Assembly (NCBI GenBank): GCA_002496565.1
Contig: DAKJ01000018.1
Coordinates: forward strand, 637,579-701,578
Length of the DNA stretch: 64,000 nucleotides
Direction of reading: 5' to 3'
DNA from: Methanosarcina sp. UBA289
GTDB lineage: Archaea > Halobacteriota > Methanosarcinia > Methanosarcinales > Methanosarcinaceae
The notes under the pieces were generated by a model, which had not been told where the DNA came from, made no database searches, and was given only the letters and a program-made list of their open reading frames with translations. This document shows, piece after piece, positions 57,197 to 64,000 of the stretch; position 1 is the first letter of the stretch, and every line of letters begins with the position of its first letter. Made by a program: the position numbers and the translations under genes.

Positions 57197-58039
57197 ATGG
57201 GAACGTTTGAGAGTCAGAATATAGAGACTCCAGAATATATAAGAACGAAGACGTCTGAGAATCTGAAGGAGAAAACACCTCAGATAAAAAATAAATGGGT
57301 TTACCTGACAATCCCGATTGTATCTATTGCTCTTGGAGAACTGATGATATTTTCGGGAAGGAAACTCGAAGCCATGGTAATATATGCACTGATTATGCTT
57401 GGGCTTTCCTTTTCCATGATATATATAAAAAATAAGGAAATTCAAAAAACATATCAGGCGCTCATCCTTTTGCCGATCCTGCGTCTGGTAGACTTTTCAA
57501 TGCCCCTTTTCTATGAAGAGAAACTTTACAATCTTATTTTCACATACTGTCTTCTGGCGATTTCTGTAAGCATTGCAGCCATGAATCAGGGCTTTACTAG
57601 CACGCAGCTCGGGATAACCTTTAAAAAAATAGGGAGATATATTCCTCTATCAATATTGATGGGCCTTTTGTTAGGAGTAGGAGAATATATTATAGTAGGG
57701 AAAAACCCTCTTATTGAGGATTTTTCAATCTTTAACCTCCTGAGTCTCACCATAATTATGGTCTTTTTCGTGAGCCCTGTAGAAGAAATGATCTTTCGGT
57801 CAATCCTGCAGAATCGGTTAGAGATAGTGTTAGGAAGCTGGAAAGCGCTGCTAATTACAAGTATTTTATTCGGGTTAATGCATTCAGGATATGGGAGCAT
57901 TTATGAGATATTTTACATATCCTTAGTAGGTGTTTTTATAGGCTATCTATTTCACGGGACACGGAGCCTACCGCTTGTTACGCTAATTCATGGATTTATG
58001 AATGTATTCTTTTTCGGGGTTATTCCCCTTCTCCTTTAA
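57197..58039 (+). CDS. CPBP family intramembrane metalloprotease
   Basis: The protein has about eight membrane segments and CPBP (CAAX protease/bacteriocin-processing) motifs: PVEEMIFRS near residue 195 with the catalytic glutamates and arginine, FGLMHSGYG with the first metal histidine, and LIHGFMN with the second. It may cleave membrane proteins or prenylated substrates. An in-frame GTG at 57191 overlaps the DUF1616 stop, but GGAGGT at 57185-57190 is correctly spaced for the ATG at 57197. The two genes are tightly coupled, so a joint membrane role is likely. Confidence 0.9.
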   Translation: MGTFESQNIETPEYIRTKTSENLKEKTPQIKNKWVYLTIPIVSIALGELMIFSGRKLEAMVIYALIMLGLSFSMIYIKNKEIQKTYQALILLPILRLVDFSMPLFYEEKLYNLIFTYCLLAISVSIAAMNQGFTSTQLGITFKKIGRYIPLSILMGLLLGVGEYIIVGKNPLIEDFSIFNLLSLTIIMVFFVSPVEEMIFRSILQNRLEIVLGSWKALLITSILFGLMHSGYGSIYEIFYISLVGVFIGYLFHGTRSLPLVTLIHGFMNVFFFGVIPLLL

Positions 58040-58583
58040 ACTCTTTATTTGCAGCAATATACCCCAAAAATACAGAGAAGAGAATTTGATCAAGGGGATT
58101 AAATAAAGGTGAAAGCTTCGACATAGTGAGAACGTTGTTCTTCAATGACTCACAATTATATAGTCGGGAAAAATTCACTTCATGAAGTATAAAAAGAAAG
58201 TATAAAAATGGAACAACTGTTAGCGGTTCTCCTATAATTTCTGTGTTTTCACGTTTTTAGAACTAACCAAAGATTTTAGATACAAACTGTATTCTGTCTG
58301 AGCAAAAAAGTAAATGGAATTGAAATCAATTTCACACTTAAACGAAATTGAAATCAATTATGGTAGTCTTTCTTAAGCAAAAAAGTACTTATCGAGGAAT
58401 TAGTTTATTGAGTGAAGCTCAAGATTTTTTAAATATCAGTCTGCTGAGCGCAAGCGTTGTACAGCTTGACTACATCAACGCTAGAAACAAAGAACTCCAT
58501 CCTCCCTAAACGAAAAGGGCTCTGTCCTCCCGAAGCAGAATTCAGGTGAGAAGGAAATTGGACAGTGACCCTCTGAAAAACCA
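58040..58583. other. Intergenic stretch
   Basis: About 540 AT-rich bases between convergent genes. A short repeat, ATTGAAATCAATT, occurs at about 58319 and 58347. Nothing else stands out. Confidence 0.35.
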
Positions 58584-58844
58584 TTAAAAGAGTGCAACAA
58601 CCTTATAAAGAAGAATCGCACCAAAGGAAAATAGCAGTGGAATAATTCCCATGTTTAAAGAAGCCTTTACTGGATTTTCCCAGTATTTCGACACAGGGAG
58701 GAAATCCCTGAGCAAAAGCAATAAAAGCAAAACTGCCGTAGCCACAGACGCGCCGTCAGAAATTCCTGGAATTACAGTCGTTACTGAGAGCGCACCTGAA
58801 GAAACTGAATTAGACGTGATTAAACTTGTAAGCGTAGCCAACAC
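58584..58844 (-). CDS. Small membrane protein, paralogue of 34046-34324
   Basis: The 86-residue protein has two strong hydrophobic segments (about residues 35-46 and 64-84) around a loop reading FLPVSKYWENPVKASLNMGIIPL. The loop and second segment match those of the protein at 34046-34324. No named family was recognised. It lies upstream of, and divergent from, the diacetamido-uronic acid operon, just as its paralogue lies upstream of and divergent from ugd. The conserved placement supports a real gene. Confidence 0.68.
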   Translation of the reverse strand: MLATLTSLITSNSVSSGALSVTTVIPGISDGASVATAVLLLLLLLRDFLPVSKYWENPVKASLNMGIIPLLFSFGAILLYKVVALF

Positions 58845-59560
58845 TCCTCGAGTTAATTAGCGTGTTTAAGGAACAAATACGCAATAAGATATAAAAATCC
58901 TCCTCCTGCCATTGACAAATATCAAGAGGAGAAAAATACGAAACCCAATTTTTGAAAAAAGATAGGAGAATCCCCTTAATATATAATGAAAATGCTGTGA
59001 GCTTGAGTCCGCAATCAAAAGAAAAGACATTCATAACAGCATAATCCCATGAAATACAGAAAGGAAAAAATAACTTCAGGCTACTTTATCAGACTTTACT
59101 GAATACTTACCTAGTTTAGAGAGAGCCACCATTGTCCTATCACTTGAAGCTTCATGACGGTAAAATGAAGTGATAAGTTAAAAAGAATAGTATGGGAAAT
59201 AAAATAAAAATTTTATTAAGGAGTTATAAGTGCAAAAAAAGGAAAATGCATTGAAAAGTCATTTGAATAAATAAAAAAGGAGAGTAGAAAAATAAACCAA
59301 ATCACTTAAATAACTACAAAGTATATTGACTAAAAAATTAAGAAAAGTTATAGAGTCCTATCATAGTGAGTATCAGAAAAAAGTAGTAACATCCTCTTGG
59401 GGCTTGTCCTGAAAGTTTGGGCTCTCCCGATTATCAGGATTATGAAAAATAAAAAATAGAAGATCTTTAAAAAGAAAAAAATGTTTAAAAGTAAACAGAG
59501 GTTTTATACTCCAACAAAAAGTTTATCTGGTTAACAAAAACCAGAAAAACGGGGGGAACA
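58845..59560. other. Divergent control region of the Wbp-like operon
   Basis: About 716 AT-rich bases. A TATA-like TTTATAC at about 59503 lies some 58 bases before the operon's first ATG, which is preceded by GGGGGG as ribosome binding site. No gene is supported. Confidence 0.45.
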
Positions 59561-60229
59561 ATGAACTCGACTGACTTTAAAATTCACAACTCTTCTAAGA
59601 TATATGGCGCCACTGTAATTGGGAAAGACACTGTGATAATGGAAAATGTGATCCTAGGATATCCTGAACACAGGATTCTAATGGAAATCCTGAAGCAAAA
59701 TGTCGAAATTGAAAACTTTGATTTTCCAGGATGTATCATCGGCCCTAATTCGATAATAAGGGCTGGATCAACGATATTTTCCAACGTAAAAACCGGGAAG
59801 AGTTTTAAAACCGGGCATAACGTAATGATTAGAGAAGATACGGAAATTGGGGACAACGTCCTTATCGGAACCAACGTCATTATAGATGGACATGTGAAGA
59901 TAGGAAACAATGTCAGCATTCAGGGAAATGTTTACATTCCGACCAACGTTGTCATCGAGGACAATGTATTTATCGGACCCTGTGCAGTTCTGGCCAATGA
60001 TAAATATCCTATTCGAAAGGAATACGAATTGAAAGGCCCTGTTTTGAGGAAAGGTGCGTCTATAGGAGCAAACGTCACCTTGCTCCCAGATGTTGAAATT
60101 GGCGAAGGTGCAATGGTTGCAGGAGGAGCACTTGTGACAAAAAGTGTGCCAGCCTGGAAGCTTGCAATTGGAGTGCCTGCCAAAATAAAAGAACTCCCCA
60201 AAGATTTAAAGGAATTAAATAGAATATAA
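59561..60229 (+). CDS. Hexapeptide-repeat N-acetyltransferase (WbpD-like)
   Basis: A left-handed beta-helix acyltransferase with many hexapeptide repeats ([44 protein letters not shown]) and a closing [15 protein letters not shown] typical of sugar O- or N-acetyltransferases. In the Wbp pathway, WbpD acetylates the 3-amino group of UDP-GlcNAc3NA. Its position directly before a WbpE-like aminotransferase and a WbpB-like dehydrogenase supports that role here. It is the first gene of the operon. Confidence 0.88.
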   Translation: MNSTDFKIHNSSKIYGATVIGKDTVIMENVILGYPEHRILMEILKQNVEIENFDFPGCIIGPNSIIRAGSTIFSNVKTGKSFKTGHNVMIREDTEIGDNVLIGTNVIIDGHVKIGNNVSIQGNVYIPTNVVIEDNVFIGPCAVLANDKYPIRKEYELKGPVLRKGASIGANVTLLPDVEIGEGAMVAGGALVTKSVPAWKLAIGVPAKIKELPKDLKELNRI

Positions 60230-60293
60230 ACCTATCAAAAAACCAAGGCTAAGTAAGATTAGTTTTATCGAGATTATTAAAAGAGGTCTCAAG

Positions 60294-61376
60294 ATGATAC
60301 CAATTGCCAAACCCCTATTGGGTAAGGAAGAGATTGATGCAGTAACAGAAGTCCTGAATTCAGGTATGATTGCACAGGGCCCAAAAGTTGAAGAATTTGA
60401 GCTTGCTTTTTCTGAATATACTGGTTGTGAGTATGCAGCTGCTGTGAACTCTGGCACTGCAGCCTTGCACATTGCACTTCTTGCCCATGGAATAGGAAAA
60501 GAAGACGAAGTAATTACAAGTCCTTTCAGCTTCATTGCAACAGCAAACAGTATCCTTTACACCGGGGCAAAACCTGTTTTTGCAGATATTGAATCAGATA
60601 CATATAATATAGACCCTGAAAGAATTCAGGAGAAAATCACTCCAAAAACCAGAGCTATTTTGCCTGTTCACCTTTATGGACACCCTGCAGACATGAAAGC
60701 GATAATGGAAATCGCAGAAGATAATAAGCTTATTGTAATCGAGGACGCCTGCCAATCTCACGGCGCAGAATGCCTTGGAAAAAAGGTAGGTAGCTTTGGA
60801 ACAGGAGCATTCAGCTTTTACCCAACCAAAAATATGACAACTAGCGAAGGTGGAATGCTCACTACAAATGATAAGGAAATTGCAGAGAAGGCAAAAATGA
60901 TCCGAGCTCACGGCTCAAAAGTCCGCTATCTGCATGAAATGCTGGGATTCAACCTGCGCATGACTGATATTGCAGCTGCAATCGGGCTAATTCAGCTTGG
61001 AAAACTAGATGGATTTACTGCAACTAGGCAAAAGAATGCAGAAACTCTTTCAGCAGGATTAAAAGGTATATCCGGAATTGTACCTCCAATTGCAAAAGCC
61101 GACTGTACCCACGTGTTCCACCAGTACACGGTCAGAGCAGAAAAGAGAGATCAGCTGGCAGCTTTCCTGAAAGAAAAAGAAATAGGAACAGGAATCCACT
61201 ATCCTATATCCATTCACAAGCAACCTGTCTACAAGGAGCTTGGATACAGGGATTCCCTGCCGGTCTCAGAAAAAGCAACAGAAGAGGTTCTTTCTCTCCC
61301 TGTACACCCTGCATTATCCAGAACCGATTTGCAGGAGATAGTCGAAGCGACTAAAGAATTTTATGCAAAGGACTGA
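60294..61376 (+). CDS. PLP-dependent sugar aminotransferase (WbpE-like)
   Basis: A DegT/DnrJ/EryC1 family enzyme: [12 protein letters not shown] near residue 51, [11 protein letters not shown] near 149, and the PLP lysine K179 in [14 protein letters not shown]. It would convert a 3-keto UDP-sugar acid to the 3-amino form with glutamate as donor. The 360 residues are typical. GAGG precedes the ATG, 64 bases after the acetyltransferase gene. Confidence 0.93.
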   Translation: MIPIAKPLLGKEEIDAVTEVLNSGMIAQGPKVEEFELAFSEYTGCEYAAAVNSGTAALHIALLAHGIGKEDEVITSPFSFIATANSILYTGAKPVFADIESDTYNIDPERIQEKITPKTRAILPVHLYGHPADMKAIMEIAEDNKLIVIEDACQSHGAECLGKKVGSFGTGAFSFYPTKNMTTSEGGMLTTNDKEIAEKAKMIRAHGSKVRYLHEMLGFNLRMTDIAAAIGLIQLGKLDGFTATRQKNAETLSAGLKGISGIVPPIAKADCTHVFHQYTVRAEKRDQLAAFLKEKEIGTGIHYPISIHKQPVYKELGYRDSLPVSEKATEEVLSLPVHPALSRTDLQEIVEATKEFYAKD

Positions 61377-61421
61377 TTAGTCTTCCAGCCACTGCATTCT
61401 CAGAACCAGGAAGTGAGACTT

Positions 61422-62366
61422 TTGATTAGAGTAGGAGTAATAGGTACAGGTGCTATGGGGCAGAACCACGTAAGGATTTACAGTGAAATGAATGGCGTGG
61501 AGCTTGCCGGAATCTCGGATGTCGACCAGAAGCGTGTCGAAGCAATGGCTACACAATTCAAGACAAAAGCCTTTACAGATTATAAAGAAATGTTAGCAGA
61601 AGGACTTGATGCAGTAAGTGTGGTTGTGCCCACCAAACTTCATAAGCAGGTCGTACTTGATGCTCTTGAGGCAGGTGTACATGTCCTTGTAGAAAAACCA
61701 ATCGCAGATACGACTGAAAATGCGGATCTGATGATAGCAGCCGCACAAAAAGCTGGGAAAATCCTTATGGTTGGGCACATTGAGCGCTTTAATCCCGCGG
61801 TCATAAAACTCAAAGAGATTATAAATTCAGGCATTTTGGGAAAGATAGTCTCAATCTCTACCAAGCGAGTCGGACCATATAACCCGAGAATAAGAGACGT
61901 GGGAGTAATTCTGGATATCGGTGTCCATGATATAGATGTGATCTCATACCTTTACGGCAAGAAAATAAATAGTGTTTATGCAATTGCAGGTGCCGATATT
62001 CACTCATTTGAAGACCATGCCTCAATTATCCTGCGCATGGACCATAATTTTGCAGGAGTTGTGGAAACAAACTGGCTGACTCCGCACAAAGTAAGGCAGC
62101 TAACAGCTATTGGAGTTAAGGGAGTAGCTTATCTGGATTATATTAATCAGACAGTACAGCTACATGATAATGAATGGATAAGAAAAGCCAAAGTAGAACA
62201 TAGCGAACCTTTGAAAAATGAACTCACATATTTCATCGATTGTGCTACAAATGGTAAAAGCCCTAACCCCTGCGGAGAAGATGGAAAACATGCCCTTGAA
62301 GTGGCAATGGCAGCCATAAAATCCTACGAAGAAGAAAGATTAATTGAAGTAGGAAGAATAAACTGA
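61422..62366 (+). CDS. Gfo/Idh/MocA sugar dehydrogenase (WbpB-like)
   Basis: The NAD-binding motif GVIGTGAMGQNH is at the N-terminus and the catalytic K92 sits in the EKP motif (VLVEKPIAD). ILDIGVHDIDVISYLYG near residue 165 is the usual second active-site segment. It would oxidise the C3 hydroxyl of UDP-GlcNAcA to a ketone, the substrate of the aminotransferase encoded just upstream. The start is a TTG at 61422 (AAGTGAG is spaced for it); a GTG at 61413 is also possible. Confidence 0.9.
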   Translation: MIRVGVIGTGAMGQNHVRIYSEMNGVELAGISDVDQKRVEAMATQFKTKAFTDYKEMLAEGLDAVSVVVPTKLHKQVVLDALEAGVHVLVEKPIADTTENADLMIAAAQKAGKILMVGHIERFNPAVIKLKEIINSGILGKIVSISTKRVGPYNPRIRDVGVILDIGVHDIDVISYLYGKKINSVYAIAGADIHSFEDHASIILRMDHNFAGVVETNWLTPHKVRQLTAIGVKGVAYLDYINQTVQLHDNEWIRKAKVEHSEPLKNELTYFIDCATNGKSPNPCGEDGKHALEVAMAAIKSYEEERLIEVGRIN

Positions 62367-62454
62367 GAAAAATCTGAAGAAGTAAAATCTCAAAAATCTT
62401 GAAGATAGGAAAGATTTGAAAAAATCTGAAAAAACAAATTAGAAAGTGGTGAAT

Positions 62455-63882
62455 ATGAGTAAATTAGAAAAACTTTTAAAAGAAAGAGGCTCAATCAAAA
62501 AGGTAGGAGTATTGGGGATGGGATATGTAGGTATTCCTTCGGCTGTTCTTTTTGCAGATGCCTCATGTTTCGATAAAGTTCTCGGCTTTCAGCGCAACTC
62601 AAAAAGCTCAAGTTACAAAATCGAAATGCTCAACCGTGGAGAGAGCCCTCTCAAAGGGGAAGAGCCAGGCCTCGAAGACCTGATTAGCAAAGTTGTGAAA
62701 GCCGGCAAGTTCGAGTGCACTCCAGATTTCTCAAGAATATCAGAACTTGATGCCGTCACACTTGCAATCCAAACTCCTTTTGCAAATCCCAAAGACCTGG
62801 AACCTGACTTTTCAGCACTCATTGAAGGCATAAGAAATGTAGGAAAATACCTGAGACCAGGAATGCTCGTAGTTCTTGAGTCAACAATCACTCCTGGTAC
62901 AACCGAAGGTATGGCAAAACAGATTCTTGAAGAAGAATCAGGTCTAAAAGCAGGAGAAGACTTTGCCCTTGCCCATGCCCCCGAAAGAGTAATGGTGGGC
63001 AGACTTTTGAAAAATATCAGAGAACATGACAGGATTGTAGGCGGCATTAATGAAGAGAGTACCAGGCGGGCTGTTGAGCTCTATTCTCCTGTATTGACTG
63101 TAGGGAAAGTAATTCCTATGAGTGCAACTGCAGCCGAGGTCACGAAGACTGCAGAAAATACCTTCCGCGATCTCCAGATTGCAGCAATCAACCAGCTTGC
63201 CCTTTATTGTGAAGCCATGGGAATAAATGTGTATGACGTCAGAACCGGAGTGGACAGTCTAAAAGGAGAAGGTATTACAAGGGCTGTACTCTGGCCAGGA
63301 GCAGGCGTTGGAGGTCACTGTCTTACCAAGGATACGTACCATCTGGAAAGGGGAGTTAAGATAGGGAATGGACAGCTTGACTATCCTGAAGGAGCGGATT
63401 CAATTTACGTGCTCGCAAGAAAAGTCAATGATTTTATGCCTTTACACATGTACAACCTGACCGCTGCAGCCCTTAAAAGAATTGGAAAGGAGATGAAAGG
63501 CTCAAAGATTGCAATGCTTGGCTGGGCTTTTATTCGGGATTCGGACGATGCAAGGAACACCCCATCAGAACCTTATAGGGACCTCTGCCTGAAAGCAGGT
63601 GCAACGGTTACGGTGCATGATCCTTATGTCGTGAACTATCCTGGGATTGAGATTTCAGATGATCTTGAAAAGGTCGTCAAGGATGCTGATGCCGTGGTTG
63701 TTCTTGCAGGGCACAGTGCATACTTTGATGTAAAGGCTGATTGGATAAAGGAAGCTACAGGCAAGAAAAATCCGATCATTGTGGATGGAAGAAATATAGT
63801 TGAACCAGATGAATTTATTTGTAAAGGGTTTGTCTATAAAGGAATTGGGAGGGGCGATAAAAACGAACATTTAATAATGTAA
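62455..63882 (+). CDS. UDP-N-acetylhexosamine dehydrogenase (WbpA/WecC-like)
   Basis: A nucleotide-sugar dehydrogenase with the Rossmann motif GVLGMGYVGIPSAVLFAD, the LAIQTPFANP segment, and the catalytic cysteine C289 in GAGVGGHCLTKD. The histidine before the cysteine (GGHC, where UDP-glucose dehydrogenases have GGSC) is typical of enzymes acting on UDP-GlcNAc, UDP-ManNAc or UDP-GalNAc. It is therefore the likely source of the UDP-HexNAc uronic acid for the three genes before it. An open frame extends to GTG 62446, but GGTGA is placed for the ATG at 62455. Confidence 0.92.
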   Translation: MSKLEKLLKERGSIKKVGVLGMGYVGIPSAVLFADASCFDKVLGFQRNSKSSSYKIEMLNRGESPLKGEEPGLEDLISKVVKAGKFECTPDFSRISELDAVTLAIQTPFANPKDLEPDFSALIEGIRNVGKYLRPGMLVVLESTITPGTTEGMAKQILEEESGLKAGEDFALAHAPERVMVGRLLKNIREHDRIVGGINEESTRRAVELYSPVLTVGKVIPMSATAAEVTKTAENTFRDLQIAAINQLALYCEAMGINVYDVRTGVDSLKGEGITRAVLWPGAGVGGHCLTKDTYHLERGVKIGNGQLDYPEGADSIYVLARKVNDFMPLHMYNLTAAALKRIGKEMKGSKIAMLGWAFIRDSDDARNTPSEPYRDLCLKAGATVTVHDPYVVNYPGIEISDDLEKVVKDADAVVVLAGHSAYFDVKADWIKEATGKKNPIIVDGRNIVEPDEFICKGFVYKGIGRGDKNEHLIM

Positions 63883-63941
63883 ACATAAATTCTATTTGAG
63901 ATATTGCTCTGGCTTTCAAATATGGGAAACGAGTGAAAATA

Positions 63942-64000
63942 ATGATCGAGAAACTTAAACAAAGCGATGAACTCTGGGACCTTTTTACTAAAAAAGAAGA
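63942..64000 (+). CDS. Polysaccharide deacetylase-like protein (5' end only)
   Basis: The window ends inside this gene. The visible start, MIEKLKQSDELWDLFTKKEE, aligns with the deacetylase-like protein at 31342-32382 (MHELLMNNQEIWDLFTRKEE). GAGTGA lies five bases before the ATG. It starts 59 bases after the UDP-sugar dehydrogenase gene and is probably in the same operon. Confidence 0.75.
   Translation, partial: MIEKLKQSDELWDLFTKKE

Noticed and set aside
1..64000. CRISPR array, rRNA or tRNA genes
   Set aside because: No regularly spaced repeats, conserved rRNA segments or complete cloverleaf were found when reading the sequence; without a tRNA or covariance-model scan a missed tRNA cannot be fully excluded.

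Overview
The window looks like a chromosome segment of a methanogenic archaeon, most likely a Methanosarcina. Diagnostic genes are the F420-dependent methylene-tetrahydromethanopterin dehydrogenase mtd (6501-7331) and the methanofuran-pathway enzyme mfnB (10687-11391). Archaeal TATA boxes, GGTGA-type ribosome binding sites, long AT-rich intergenic stretches and a set of disaggregatase-like secreted beta-helix proteins agree. No rRNA, tRNA, CRISPR array or intact transposase was seen.

Region 1 (1-12 kb) is mostly housekeeping: a radical SAM/SPASM protein, an AT-rich islet with two unrecognised membrane proteins, an intergenic stretch holding small inverted-repeat (MITE-like) termini, a coiled-coil protein with serB, then mtd, DUF2111 and DUF166 genes, tmk, a HisA-like protein divergent from mfnB, and a YdjM-like membrane protein. 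Region 2 (12-33.5 kb) starts the surface-polysaccharide territory: a GT-C-like membrane protein, a NodB deacetylase, two secreted beta-helix proteins, a tandem double-GT2 protein, a second GT-C-like protein with a Wzx flippase, and a minus-strand operon (DUF354 glycosyltransferase, deacetylase, GT2, GT4, FemAB-like). Region 3 (34-40 kb) supplies precursors: a small membrane protein, UDP-glucose dehydrogenase, GalU, a sugar-nucleotide epimerase and a second Wzx. Region 4 (40-48.2 kb) is a tandem array of three beta-helix genes with homologous upstream regions and the relic of a further copy. Region 5 (48-58 kb) has two GT4 enzymes, a third GT-C-like protein with two GT2 enzymes, a DUF1616 protein and a CPBP protease. 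Region 6 (58.5-64 kb) is a small membrane protein followed by a four-gene operon matching the WbpD-WbpE-WbpB-WbpA steps to a UDP-2,3-diacetamido-uronic acid, running into a deacetylase gene cut by the window end.

Read together, about 50 kb appears devoted to making, exporting and remodelling cell-surface glycans. GalU and Ugd would give UDP-GlcA and the epimerase a galacto-configured sugar, which fits the GlcA/GalNAc matrix methanochondroitin known from Methanosarcina. The Wbp-like operon would add a diacetamido-uronic acid for another glycan. Two flippases and three GT-C-like proteins suggest more than one assembly line, and the beta-helix proteins are candidates for binding or cutting the finished matrix. 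These functional links are inference from families and gene order.
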